From positions 124,001-188,000 of the forward strand of contig NZ_JBHLZU010000027.1 of assembly GCF_042429765.1 (NCBI RefSeq): 64,000 nt of DNA, read 5' to 3'. Below, one piece after another: positions 53,501-61,893 of this stretch. The notes under the pieces are model-generated. The model searched no databases, had not been told where the DNA came from, and worked only from the letters and a program-made list of their open reading frames with translations. The position numbers and the translations under genes are program-made. Positions within the stretch are counted from its first letter, which is position 1; each line of letters begins with the position of its first letter. The stretch is from Allokutzneria oryzae (lineage in GTDB: Bacteria > Actinomycetota > Actinomycetes > Mycobacteriales > Pseudonocardiaceae).

Positions 53501-54571
53501 GCGGCGCAATCGGTCCAGCTCTTGCCCTTTCTTGTATTCCTCGCTCTCAACCAGTCCCGACTTGCGCGCTTCGGTGGTCTCGATCTCCGCGGTCAGCGAA
53601 TCGATGCGGTGTTCGGCCGCGTCCTTTCGCTTGGCGACGGTCTCGTATCGCTCGGCGGAGGTCCGTGCGGCTTTCGCCTGGTTCTCCAGATCGGTGGTCG
53701 CCGAGATCAAGGTCGCGGCACCGGCGCGGAGCACCCGCTGGGCGTAGGTTCGCTGCCGGGTCGCCAGCGTCCTGGTCGTTGCCACCTCCACTTCCAGCGC
53801 CTTGAGCCGTTCCCGCTGCGCGTCGAGCCGTTCGAAACCTTCGGCGAGGTCGGCGATCTCCTGCTGTCCCAACGGCGGCAGCGCCCGGGAGAGCAGGTTC
53901 GAGAGCAGGCTGGGGTCGAGCCGCTGCGACAGCTTCGGCATCCGCAGCTGGAGGAGTGCGGTGATCAGCGCGTCGAAGCGTTGCTCGCTCAGCCCGGAGA
54001 ACAGGGTGGTCCGGACTTCCGCGCGATAGGAGCCCGCATTGCCGTGGACGACACCGTTCGTGCCCAGGCGTTCTTCCAACGCGCTCTTCGTCAGCGGTTG
54101 GCCCGCCTGGTTGACGAGGGAAAGTCCGTCGGGACCGATCCGCAGACCCGTGGTGAAGTAGTCGGGATGCACCGTGGTCGTGTGCGAGCTCGCCTGCAGC
54201 CGAGCGCCACACGTGAACCACCGCTCCGGCTCACCGGGGAAGCGGAACTCCAGCCACACGTACCCGACCCGGGTCGTGCCGGTCGCGCCTTCGCCCATGA
54301 GGTTCCAGTGCATGGTTCGCTCGCCGGTGCCGAACGTCGAAAGCCGGTTGGCGCGCAGGTTCGCGTCGAACAGGAACGGCAGGAGCAGTTCCAGGGCCTT
54401 CGACTTGCCGCTGCCGTTGGGGCCGCGCAGCAGCAGGCGGCCGTCGTGGAACTCGAAGACTTCGTCGTAGTACCGCCAGACGTTGAGAATCCCGGCGCGG
54501 CTCGGCAGCCAGCGAGCGTGCCGCGCCGTCGGTTCTCCGGCGGCAGGGTGTGGAAGTTCGGTCACCGTCAT
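50513..54571 (-). CDS. jetC: SMC-like ATPase, Wadjet type II JetC (TIGR02680 family)
   Basis: A 1352-residue SMC/MukB-type ATPase, the motor of the Wadjet anti-plasmid complex. Walker A is GPNGSGKS at residues 50-57. The signature is LSGGEKAIALHLPLFAAV (about 1245), and Walker B is RVILLDEVFVGVD (about 1277). Between them are two long coiled-coil regions around a hinge near residues 600-720. The complex extrudes loops on closed-circular DNA and leads JetD to cut it. ATG at 54571 overlaps the jetB stop (ATGA). Confidence 0.9.
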   Translation of the reverse strand: MTVTELPHPAAGEPTARHARWLPSRAGILNVWRYYDEVFEFHDGRLLLRGPNGSGKSKALELLLPFLFDANLRANRLSTFGTGERTMHWNLMGEGATGTTRVGYVWLEFRFPGEPERWFTCGARLQASSHTTTVHPDYFTTGLRIGPDGLSLVNQAGQPLTKSALEERLGTNGVVHGNAGSYRAEVRTTLFSGLSEQRFDALITALLQLRMPKLSQRLDPSLLSNLLSRALPPLGQQEIADLAEGFERLDAQRERLKALEVEVATTRTLATRQRTYAQRVLRAGAATLISATTDLENQAKAARTSAERYETVAKRKDAAEHRIDSLTAEIETTEARKSGLVESEEYKKGQELDRLRRRTAEAGATAERLRADAGRKRSEAVSDGRARQSAEKTARQQAETVSAQELQTRTAATRAGLASVHAEVATQLETGSGSGRTLLRAAIRSRQGQLDAVRDALDDHERAVYRRGLAEEDLDEARADLSQAQDRITAAAAEHESALNALSSQLLAWTASCRELTFADPSTLLDHLESESALLAAVEAAATPILEDITRQEATTGAALDTARRERDEVVERLARLRTEQDVPPVAPPTRTTDRTAMTGAPLWRLVDFTDSTPDRTAAAIEAALEGSGLLDAWVGPRGEIEGHDVFADPEALPSVRGRSLADVLVAEHDADVEPAVVDRLLGSIAFGDALPPGELVAIGGDGTWRLGSLTGSWAKDHASYIGTLARQRARQRRIDELTASLAECDAVLATLDGELSTLRARREVIRNEREARPSHAAVNDATDTLRRRESERSAAEGAVRARVRAVTEREQEVARALHELTSLAAEHSVPPDRTALKTLATAIGSFHDQAESWLEAHVELISFRRHLQDVAEQARRSADAAAERETEAAEATAEHEQLAATLDAINSTFGVDYHQVLAEIDELRRKLGELSAEQHRARKLVTDLATALGELRVQHQNDAKAHEEAGVRRDAAAARFRRLTTGVFPADSEIDDLATFEATLTASEGVRAALDAARLVAAAWPAIPHSPANISDALHRLLESMHSCRESLKSRADLDLETDEDVQVFTAVVDGIRVGAAELLAILRTEADESRREITERERALFDQPLTGDIRRHLAARIRQANELVDGMNARLERVRTASKVAVRLVWQVAPDLPPGTKAARDLLLKDPAGLNDADRESLHRFFRDRIEQAKADDTATSWEQQLGQVFDYTAWHRFVVKVDRANGDGWQLLTRKLHGALSGGEKAIALHLPLFAAVAAHYQATPQAPRVILLDEVFVGVDTTNRGQVFALLSALDLDLMLTSDHEWCVYSELSGIGIHQLITGTDGDDAVTTARFTWNGHQLLPAHEPEPQD

Positions 54572-55812
54572 GGCGTGGCTTCTCCGGGTTCGGTGGTCCG
54601 AGGGCCCTGAACGGCGTACCGGGCCGCAGCCGGAAGCGGCCGGACGATGCCGGCTTCCTGCTCGGCGAGCCCGAACGCCGTCAAGACCGCGACAGCGTCG
54701 GAGGTGAGCTGCCGCGGTCCGTCTTCGTCCCGGTAGGTCTTGGCCCAGCGGGGAAAGCGAGCGAGCAGGGCTTGCACCTCGATCTCCAGCTGTTCCACAG
54801 TGGACGGTCCGGTCAGCGATTCCAGCAACAGCAGTGCCGCGACCTTCGCGTTGCCGGCGTCGTCCGGGAAACGACTGTCGGTCGCGATGCCGTCCACGTC
54901 CACCAGGAGCACGCCTTCAGCGCGTTCTTCGAGGACGAAACCGCCTTGCTCCGCAGCCCGGCGCAGCAGCTGTCGGCCAGTCGGAGAACCGAGGTAGGCG
55001 CGTTCCTCCGGGAGGAGGTCGTCGAAGTACAGCACCGGGTCGTCGACGAGCCTGCGGAACACCGAGTGCCGCAGCCAGAGGTTGCGTTGCACCTCGGATG
55101 CGGTGACGGAGTCGTCGTGGGCACCAGAGCCCATGCCGTAACGCCGTTCGCGCGACACGGCGGCGAGCAGCTCGTCGAAGCGCAGCGCAACGTCGTCGAT
55201 CGGCACCGCGAGCTGCGACGGCCCGACCGGGGCGGCCAGCAGCCGCAGCAGCAGGGTCGCGTCGATCCGGTACAGCACCTTGGCTGCGGCCGAATCCACG
55301 AAGGACTCAGTCGTGCCGTCCACGACCTCGACGACGCCGTACGACTCCAGCAACCGCAGGACATCGACGAAGGCCATGCGTTCACCGCGGCTCGCGGTGT
55401 CGAAGGACGGCACCACGTCGTCCGTAGCGGTCGCCCGGCCGACCCGGTCGGCCAGCAGGCCGATCGTGGTCACCGGAACGGAGAGCAGCTCGGCCGCGAC
55501 GACGCACAGCAGCGCGTAGCGACGGCGGTCGAACGGCGCTCGGCCCGACCGCAGCCGCCTGGCCGGCCTGGTCGGGTCGGTGGCGGTTCGCACCTTGACG
55601 AGCCGGGCGTAGCCGAGCCGGGGCTCGACGGTCAGCGTCCAGCCGCAGTAGTAGTCGAACCACTGCCGGATGGGTTCCCGTCGACGGCGGATCAGGTCGA
55701 ACGCTTCCGGATGGCTGAGCTCGGCGATCAGCGGAGTGGCCAGCAGTCGCCGGATGCCGTCCGCCACCTCTTCGCGTTCCGCGGTCACCAGCTGGTTGTT
55801 GAGCCTGGTCAT
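54568..55812 (-). CDS. jetB: Wadjet type II JetB (TIGR02678 / DUF2398 family)
   Basis: A 414-residue winged-helix protein like the KicB/MukE-type subunits. Family segments: ERMAFVDVLRLLESYGVVEV, RRLVDDPVLYFDDLLPEERAYL and RFPRWAKTYRDEDGPRQLTS. It should bridge the kleisin (JetA) and the JetC heads. ATG at 55812 overlaps the jetA stop (ATGA), and its stop overlaps jetC, so dosage of A, B and C is coupled. The open frame above 55812 is a shadow of jetA. Confidence 0.85.
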   Translation of the reverse strand: MTRLNNQLVTAEREEVADGIRRLLATPLIAELSHPEAFDLIRRRREPIRQWFDYYCGWTLTVEPRLGYARLVKVRTATDPTRPARRLRSGRAPFDRRRYALLCVVAAELLSVPVTTIGLLADRVGRATATDDVVPSFDTASRGERMAFVDVLRLLESYGVVEVVDGTTESFVDSAAAKVLYRIDATLLLRLLAAPVGPSQLAVPIDDVALRFDELLAAVSRERRYGMGSGAHDDSVTASEVQRNLWLRHSVFRRLVDDPVLYFDDLLPEERAYLGSPTGRQLLRRAAEQGGFVLEERAEGVLLVDVDGIATDSRFPDDAGNAKVAALLLLESLTGPSTVEQLEIEVQALLARFPRWAKTYRDEDGPRQLTSDAVAVLTAFGLAEQEAGIVRPLPAAARYAVQGPRTTEPGEATP

Positions 55813-57347
55813 CGGCGGCCTCCGGCGGCCTTCCGCATGTGCTGCTGTCCGGCGGCCCGGATCTCGACGTTGTAGTCCGGGCCGTGGAAGTACCCGCGAG
55901 GAGTGGTGAGCGTCGCGGTCGCTCCGTCGCGCGGCGGGCGCAGAAGGATCTCGATCCGCCCGTCGGAGGTCGTGCTTCGCCGGGTGCCGCCGTGGCCGGG
56001 CGCGGTGCCGAGTGCCCGGCCCAGCAGGTCGAGCAGCCGCTCGAACACGCCGTGGTCCAGCGCGCCGAAGGAGGACAGCGAGATCCGGCCGCCCGTGTCG
56101 AGCAGGTCCCATGCCGCCTCCAGCTCCGCCCGCTCGGCTCGCGCCTGTTCGGCTCTGGCCGCGCGCACCGCCGCGACGTCGCGCACCTTGCCGGTGCGGC
56201 TGAACCGCTCGGTCCGTCCGCTCGTCCTGAGCAGCGGGGAGACCTCGACCGGTGGGACGTCCGCCCATGACGAGGTCGAGCTGATCAGCTCGGGGTCGGC
56301 GTGCGCCAGGTGGGCGTGGCGGGCGGAGCTCAGTCCGAAGACGGTCGACCACAGCCGGTGGAGATCGTCATGAGCGGGGATGACGGTGAACCACCGGGCC
56401 AGTTCGCGGAAGTCGGTGACAGCGCTGCTCGCCCGCCGTCGCGACTCCGTGATGCGGTCGAGGACCTGGAGCAGCGCGATGATGGCCTTGCGCGCCACGA
56501 TGTGCAGCTGCTCGACTCGCGGGGTGGAGTCGTCGATCGGCAGGAACCAGGCGCGCAGGCCTTCCCACTTCGCCCGCCGATGTTCGAGCCAGGCCGGCCC
56601 CGGATCCGTGCCGGCGAGCCGTGGCAGATCCGCGCCGGTCAGCGCGCGTTGCTGCATCAAACCGACGCCGTGTTCCTCGACCCGCTGGATCCGCACCGCG
56701 ATCGTGTGCGCGCGGTGCTCCAGATTGGTGAGGAACTCCTGGAGATAGGCAACGGTGCTGGCCTTGACCTCGTGGAACGTCGTGATGTTCGCGCCGTCGG
56801 CACGCAGGAGCCGTTGGAGTTCGCCGTTGAACTGCTTGGTGTTGCCGCGCAATGCCTCGAGATGCGCTTCGAGTTCGACCACCGTGCTGAAGATCCGCCG
56901 ATCGGTGCCGGTTTCCAGCTCCCGGGCCAGGTCACCGAGCCGGTCGGCGATCGCGTCGAGCACAGCTGTCTGCAGCGCACCGGTCGCGGCCAGGACACCC
57001 ATGGCGTGCACGACACCCGCGAAGGCGGCTTCCCCTTGACGGGTCAGGGAATACTGAAGGTTGCGCCGTTCGTACTCGTCGGCCGTCCGGTAGTTCTCGG
57101 AGTGGTTCTGGACGACGTCGACGAGGTTCCAGTCGCGCAGTTGTTCCAGTGCCTTGGTGAGTTCCTCGTCTTCGAGGGCTTCGAGCCAGCCCACCGAGCG
57201 CAGCCGGGCGCGGACGTCGGTGAGGCTCAGCGCGGTTTCAAGCCGTTCGTTCGCCTCGCCGAAGCCTTGCAGGATCGAGATGTACAGCCCGGCCCGATCT
57301 CCACTGGTGAAGCGGAACATCTCGGGCGGGACACGGATCGGATCCAT
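55809..57347 (-). CDS. jetA: Wadjet type II JetA (TIGR02677 / DUF2397 family)
   Basis: A 512-residue kleisin-like subunit. The N-terminus has helical elements (MFRFTSGDRAGLYISILQGF, then LEQLRDWNLVDVVQNH). The middle is a long helical section (AVLDAIADRLGDLARELETG, VAYLQEFLTNLEHRAHTIA), and there is a C-terminal winged-helix region. It should link the two JetC heads. ATG at 57347. It lies 68 bp after jetD, the only gap in the operon. Confidence 0.85.
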   Translation of the reverse strand: MDPIRVPPEMFRFTSGDRAGLYISILQGFGEANERLETALSLTDVRARLRSVGWLEALEDEELTKALEQLRDWNLVDVVQNHSENYRTADEYERRNLQYSLTRQGEAAFAGVVHAMGVLAATGALQTAVLDAIADRLGDLARELETGTDRRIFSTVVELEAHLEALRGNTKQFNGELQRLLRADGANITTFHEVKASTVAYLQEFLTNLEHRAHTIAVRIQRVEEHGVGLMQQRALTGADLPRLAGTDPGPAWLEHRRAKWEGLRAWFLPIDDSTPRVEQLHIVARKAIIALLQVLDRITESRRRASSAVTDFRELARWFTVIPAHDDLHRLWSTVFGLSSARHAHLAHADPELISSTSSWADVPPVEVSPLLRTSGRTERFSRTGKVRDVAAVRAARAEQARAERAELEAAWDLLDTGGRISLSSFGALDHGVFERLLDLLGRALGTAPGHGGTRRSTTSDGRIEILLRPPRDGATATLTTPRGYFHGPDYNVEIRAAGQQHMRKAAGGRR

Positions 57348-57415
57348 GCTGCCTCCCGGTGGTCACCGGCCACGCTACGGGACGACACCGACAAGTCCCG
57401 GTCGCACGTTGTTGG

Positions 57416-58768
57416 TCATCTCGTTGTGCGCCGGACGATTTCGTCCAGTAGGGCGTTTGCCAGACGCTCCTCCGGAACGGCCCGACCGACTTCGCTGAGG
57501 TGCCCGGCGAGGTCCGGGTCCCACGGCACCGGCGTGACTCGCCCCACGGGAGGTCCGTCGGCAGCCGCGGTGAGGTAGTCGGCGCTGCTCATCCGCCACG
57601 GCGCGGCACCGGTCCGCGCGACGACGTTGGCGGCGATCCGGAGCCCCTCACCGTCGAAGTCACCGTGGTAGTGAAGAGTCGACCCGGCTTCGCGCAACCG
57701 GTTGAGCAAGAGGATGCCCGCGCTGTTCGGCCACCCCGACGTGCAGACCAGTGGCGGGCAGTGTGCACCGAACCGGTCGAGTGCCACCGCGAGGACGCTG
57801 GGGTTCTCGAAGACCCACACCTCGCGCGGCGCGCTGGTCAGCGTGGACGCCGCTCGGAGCTGCTGCAAGGTGAGCGCCGCCGCGACGCCGGAATCGGCGC
57901 ACAACCGGAGGATGCCGCTGACCACGTCGTCGCCCACGATCCGCAACCCCGCGCCGAGCACCGTCGAAGACAACTGATCATCGGCGATCCCGGCCCGCTC
58001 CCACAGCGCTCGGCGCTCGGGCGCGTCGACCGGGGCCGGGACGTCGTAGATGGCGACCAGGGCTTTCATGACGAGGTTCGCGCAGCGTTTGCCCTCGTCG
58101 AGCGCATGGGGGTCATCGAGAACATCGTCGGAGAACGCGGGAAGCGGCTGCCCGGCGGCGGGCAGCTCGGCAAGCACTTCCAGGACCTTGCCGAGCTCCT
58201 CCTTCGTCCGGGCGACAGAGCCATCGATGAGCCCGGCCCGCCGGACACCGGCTGCCCAGTCAGTCAACGCGGGCTGGGCTGAGATGACCGGGTGAGTGGC
58301 AAGCCAGTCCCACAGCTCGGCTCGCCGGGCCGCGGCCTCGCGTCGCTGGGCCGCACGGTCGCCAACCGGCCCGATGAGCTGCGTGACGAGGTCCCGGGCG
58401 TCCCGGCCGGTCCGCTCTCGTAACACTTGGTCGAGCCGAGCCAAGGTGATGTCGACGTTGTCGCCGGGCAACCGTGCGGAGCCGAGCAGGTCTGCGATGG
58501 CCGTCCGTTGGTCGAGATCGAGCGGCCCGACTCGGATCCGGCTGACCGGCCGGCCGGTCGACAGCCGTGCGTGCACGGCTTGCCAGAGCGGCCTGAGCGC
58601 GGGCGAAAGCTGCGGTTCCACAATGTTTGCCAGCATAGGCAGCCGCGCTTCAGGTGTCTGCTCGCGACCGTCCTCAAACAGGCGGTGCTCGGCATCGCGG
58701 ACCAGCTCCCAGTACGGGGTGGTTGGGCCAGGGACGAAGTCCGCGAAGGTGAGTTCGGTAACCGACAT
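57416..58768 (-). CDS. jetD: Wadjet type II JetD (TIGR02679 / DUF2399 family), topoisomerase-VI-like nuclease
   Basis: A 450-residue protein, the nuclease of the system. The C-terminal Toprim domain has its Glu in VWVFENPSVLAVAL (about residue 320) and the metal-binding DxD in YHGDFDGEGLRIA (about 369). The N-terminal part (RPLWQAVHARLSTGRPVSRI, then LDLDQRTAIADLLGSARLPG) matches the family. The ATG at 58768 gives the usual family length, though ATG 58636 is possible. Upstream in the same frame the sequence becomes a TetR remnant, so the long open frame is not all JetD. First gene of the jetD-A-B-C operon. Confidence 0.85.
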   Translation of the reverse strand: MSVTELTFADFVPGPTTPYWELVRDAEHRLFEDGREQTPEARLPMLANIVEPQLSPALRPLWQAVHARLSTGRPVSRIRVGPLDLDQRTAIADLLGSARLPGDNVDITLARLDQVLRERTGRDARDLVTQLIGPVGDRAAQRREAAARRAELWDWLATHPVISAQPALTDWAAGVRRAGLIDGSVARTKEELGKVLEVLAELPAAGQPLPAFSDDVLDDPHALDEGKRCANLVMKALVAIYDVPAPVDAPERRALWERAGIADDQLSSTVLGAGLRIVGDDVVSGILRLCADSGVAAALTLQQLRAASTLTSAPREVWVFENPSVLAVALDRFGAHCPPLVCTSGWPNSAGILLLNRLREAGSTLHYHGDFDGEGLRIAANVVARTGAAPWRMSSADYLTAAADGPPVGRVTPVPWDPDLAGHLSEVGRAVPEERLANALLDEIVRRTTR

Positions 58769-58852
58769 CTCGCGGTGGAAGAGTCGGGCCTGGCTGGGCT
58801 GATCGCAGGCGAGGACCATTCTGTGCGGCGTTCTCCGTCGTCGACCGGATGA

Positions 58853-59079
58853 CCAGTCGGGGCCGACCCCGGTGATCCGTGGCGTGACGGCCTCGGCCCG
58901 GACCGCACCGCGCTTCGCCGCAGCGGCCAGCAACTCGGCCAGCAGCCGCTGCCTCGGTGCGACGACCAGCGCGATCAGGTCGCCGCGCAAGGTGCCAGCC
59001 CGGGGCAGCGGCGTGTCCTCGAAACCCGTGACCAGGTCGGCAAATGCGTCCAGCACCAATCCGAGTCTGGTGCGGCGGC
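58853..59079 (-). pseudogene. TetR-family C-terminal remnant
   Basis: About 75 codons in frame with jetD read RLGLVLDAFADLVTGFEDTP, then LRGDLIAL and AKRGAVRAEAVTPRITGVGP. The last part is typical of the TetR_C end (GEL/V-RxxAVTPRxxxVGP). No HTH domain is present upstream: the phosphotransferase gene starts there on the other strand. This is a truncated regulator, probably cut by insertion of the jet operon or the phosphotransferase gene. Confidence 0.5.
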
Positions 59080-59102
59080 ATTGAGCTCTAGTATCGGTCG
59101 CC

Positions 59103-59954
59103 GTGAATGTCATTGAGACACAACGTGATGTGCTCAGCAGGCTGTTGTCCGACGACGAGAGGGACCTGGTCCTGCGCCAGGGCCAGTTCCACCAGGTTGT
59201 GATCGGCAGGGAGCGGGTGGTCTGCTTTGCCCGCACGGAGGCGGCCGCGGCGCGGTTGCCCGAGCGGGCGGCCGTACTGCGTGTCCTCTCGCGGCTTGAC
59301 CTGGGCTTCCGGACGCCGCAGCCACTTGATGTAGGCGGCACGGATTGTGCGCGTTACCTGGTCATGAGCCGGATTCCGGGCGCACCGCTTGAGGAGGAGG
59401 CACTTGAGCGGCCGGAGGTCGCCGCAGCGGTCGCCAGGCAGTTCGTCGATCTCCTCAACGGGCTCGCGGCCGCCGGGCTCGACGCCGAAGTGCGTGCCGC
59501 CATCCCGTCCGCGCCGCACGGCGAATGGCAGGAGTTCGCGGCAGACGTGCGGTCCGAGTTGTTCCCGCTGATGTCGCGCAGCGGGCAGGTCCGGGCCGAG
59601 CGCGAGCTCGCCGCGCTCGACTCGCTTCCCCCGCTCGCGTCCGCCGTGGTCCACGGTGACCTCGGCGGCGAGAACGTGTTGTGGGAGACGTCGGACGGCG
59701 TACCCCGCCTGAGCGGCGTCATCGACTGGGATGAGGTCAGTATCGGAGACCCTGCCGAGGACTTGGCCGCCATCGGGGCGAGCTATGGCGAGGCGATGTT
59801 GGACCACGTGCTTTCGCTCGGAGGCTGGGGCGGAGCGGACCTCGTCGGCCGCATCGCGGCAGTCCGTGGGACCTTCGCTCTCCAGCAGGCGCTTTCCGCC
59901 CGGCGTGACGGGGACGAGGAGGAACTGGAGGACGGCCTCGCAGGCTACCGATGA
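59103..59954 (+). CDS. Aminoglycoside-phosphotransferase-fold kinase
   Basis: A 283-residue APH/choline-kinase-like protein. Catalytic loop VVHGDLGGENVLW (about 182-194) and the metal-binding motif GVIDWDEVSIGDPAEDLAAI (about 203) are intact. The N-lobe (VVIGRERVVCFARTE, then LPERAAVLRVL) is short but present. The substrate is unknown; many of these are not resistance enzymes. GTG at 59103; no strong ribosome site. Divergent from the jet operon. Confidence 0.8.
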   Translation: MNVIETQRDVLSRLLSDDERDLVLRQGQFHQVVIGRERVVCFARTEAAAARLPERAAVLRVLSRLDLGFRTPQPLDVGGTDCARYLVMSRIPGAPLEEEALERPEVAAAVARQFVDLLNGLAAAGLDAEVRAAIPSAPHGEWQEFAADVRSELFPLMSRSGQVRAERELAALDSLPPLASAVVHGDLGGENVLWETSDGVPRLSGVIDWDEVSIGDPAEDLAAIGASYGEAMLDHVLSLGGWGGADLVGRIAAVRGTFALQQALSARRDGDEEELEDGLAGYR

Positions 59955-60091
59955 GAGACCTTTGTGGACTGTTGTTCTGCGCGATGCCGCCCGTGCGATC
60001 GGCGCCTCGCTTCGGATCCTCATAGCGGAAACCAGGAGGCCGTGAAGACGTCCGGTAACTCGCGAGGGCCGTCGCACGGGGTGGCGTCGCG

Positions 60092-60625
60092 TCAGTCGAT
60101 GCCGAGGACGGATCGCGCGGTTGTCCAGTTGGTCAGCATGGCGTGCTGGGCGGCGTCGAGCTTGGCCTTGCCCGCGCAGACCGCCTTCTTGACCGCGTGC
60201 TCGACGGTGTCCTTGGTGAGGGCGCCGTCCGACCCGTGGCGCGGCTGGGGCCAGAGGTTGCGGGGATCCCGTGGCGAACCACCGAGCTCAAGGGGAAGGA
60301 AGTGGTCTTCCTCGTAGGAACCCATGCTCGTGTCGGCGTAGCCGTAGTCGATGATGCCCTGCCTCTTCAGGCGGCTCGTGTAGTCGACCGGCGGGCGGAT
60401 GGTGGCGGTCCAGCCGGAGACGCAGATCGTCGAGCCGATCGTCGCCTGGGTGACGCTGGGGTTGGTCGCGCCTGGGGTGCAGGCGGGGTCCGGCAGCGGC
60501 AGGAACGACTGCGAGCAGCTGGCGGCGGGTGCGCTCGGACTTGCCGCAGCGGTGGGAAGATCGCTGATGCAGGTTGCTGCGATCAGCGCGGCGACGCCCA
60601 TGAGTGCGCGCGGGATGGTGGTCAT
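60092..60625 (-). CDS. Secreted HNH-like protein
   Basis: A 177-residue exported protein. The N-terminus is a signal peptide (MTTIPRALMGVAALIAATCI, Ala-rich cleavage site). The C-terminal half has SYEEDHFLPLELGGSPRDPR followed by NLWPQP, the E/D-H...N core of HNH-type nucleases as found in many secreted actinobacterial proteins. Cys residues (SCSQ, DPACTPG, STICVSG, AVCAGK) could form disulfides. Nuclease activity is inferred. ATG at 60625 follows AAGGAGAT. Confidence 0.75.
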   Translation of the reverse strand: MTTIPRALMGVAALIAATCISDLPTAAASPSAPAASCSQSFLPLPDPACTPGATNPSVTQATIGSTICVSGWTATIRPPVDYTSRLKRQGIIDYGYADTSMGSYEEDHFLPLELGGSPRDPRNLWPQPRHGSDGALTKDTVEHAVKKAVCAGKAKLDAAQHAMLTNWTTARSVLGID

Positions 60626-60893
60626 CGGGATCTCCTTTGTCAGGGACCGGGACCAAGGCCGACCGGGGTGTGGTCGGCGGTCGTCATGGAGCGTGATCGC
60701 CGCAGACGACGAGCGCGGGGCGCTGTGGTGTCCAACCGACGAACAGTTAATTGATAACCAAGTCGGCCCACAAATGGGAAAACTTCCCCAATTTGGGCAA
60801 GTCCGGCGCCGAGCACGCGCGAGAGTGCCTGGGGGCGAATTCACGATCTCCTCGTTCGCCGAGCCGCGTCGTGGCCACCAACTGACCGACGGC

Positions 60894-61892
60894 TCAGGAC
60901 TTGTGCGCCCACGCCACTTCGGTCACCGGTGAGCGTCCGAGCAACGGCTCCCACCAGTCGCGGTTGTCCGCGTACCAACGGACGGTGTCGCGCACTCCGG
61001 TCTCGAACTCCACCACTGGTTCCCAGCCGAGCTCACGGCGGATCTTGGCGGAGTCGAGCAGATATCGGCGGTCATGACCTGGCCGGTCGGGCACTTCCTG
61101 CTTCAGAGACGCGGGCAGGTCCAGTTCGTCCAGCACCAGGTTCGCGATCTCCTCGACGCTGGCCTCGACACCGGTGCCCACGTGGTACGTCTCTCCAATA
61201 CGGCCTCTGTACAGCACGGCTTCGATGGCGCGCACGTGGTCGAGCACGTGGATCCACTCGCGACGGTTGTCCTTTGACGCGTAGACCGGCAGTGGTCGGC
61301 GGTCCAGCGCGTGAGTGGTGAACAGCGGCAGCACCTTCTCCGGGAACTGGTGCGAGCCGTAGTTGTTGGCGCAGTTGGTGATCGTGACAGGCAGGCCGAA
61401 CGTCTCGTAGTAGGACCGCACGGCGTGGTCGCCGCCCGCTTTGCTGGCGTTGTACGGCGTGCGCGGCCGGTACGGCGACTCTTCGGTGAACGCCTGCTCG
61501 GCGTCCAGCGCGAGGTCGCCGTAGACCTCGCAGGTGGAGATGTGGTGGAAGCGCTCGACACCGACTCGGCGCGCGGCTTCCAGCAATGCCTGAGTTCCCA
61601 GCACGTTCGTGCGGAAGAACCGGCCGGGGTCGAGGACGGCGAGACTGTTGTGCGACTCGGCGGCGAAGTTGACGATCGTGTTGATGCCGTGATCGCGCAG
61701 TACCTGCTCGGCATCAGCAATGTCGGCGTGCACGAAGGTGATCCGTTCACGCACGTCGGTCAGGTTGCTCTCGGTGCCCGCGTAGGTCAGCGCGTCCAAC
61801 GCGACCACACCGTCCTCCGGGTGCTCGTGCACCCAGTGACGGACGAAGTGGGAACCGATGAATCCGGCAGCGCCGGTGACGAGCAGACGCAT
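60894..61892 (-). CDS. RmlB-like nucleotide-sugar dehydratase with Cys in place of active-site Asp
   Basis: A 332-residue extended SDR. The Rossmann motif is GAAGFIGS (7-14), and the catalytic Tyr147 and Lys151 are in YNASK. It aligns with dTDP-glucose 4,6-dehydratases over its whole length, but the active-site motif STDEVYG reads STCEVYG: Cys121 and Glu122. The Asp is the acid for water loss in RmlB. A Cys-Glu pair is, as I recall, the arrangement in the tunicamycin enzyme TunA, which makes an exo-glycal by 5,6-dehydration. So calling it rmlB is unsafe. ATG 61892 follows AGGAGG inside the GntR gene and starts one base after its stop. Confidence 0.8.
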   Translation of the reverse strand: MRLLVTGAAGFIGSHFVRHWVHEHPEDGVVALDALTYAGTESNLTDVRERITFVHADIADAEQVLRDHGINTIVNFAAESHNSLAVLDPGRFFRTNVLGTQALLEAARRVGVERFHHISTCEVYGDLALDAEQAFTEESPYRPRTPYNASKAGGDHAVRSYYETFGLPVTITNCANNYGSHQFPEKVLPLFTTHALDRRPLPVYASKDNRREWIHVLDHVRAIEAVLYRGRIGETYHVGTGVEASVEEIANLVLDELDLPASLKQEVPDRPGHDRRYLLDSAKIRRELGWEPVVEFETGVRDTVRWYADNRDWWEPLLGRSPVTEVAWAHKS

Positions 61893-61893
61893 G

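Noticed and set aside
52288..54610. Plus-strand open frames opposite jetC
   Set aside because: Shadows of the coiled-coil ATPase; the compositional pattern follows jetC codon positions.
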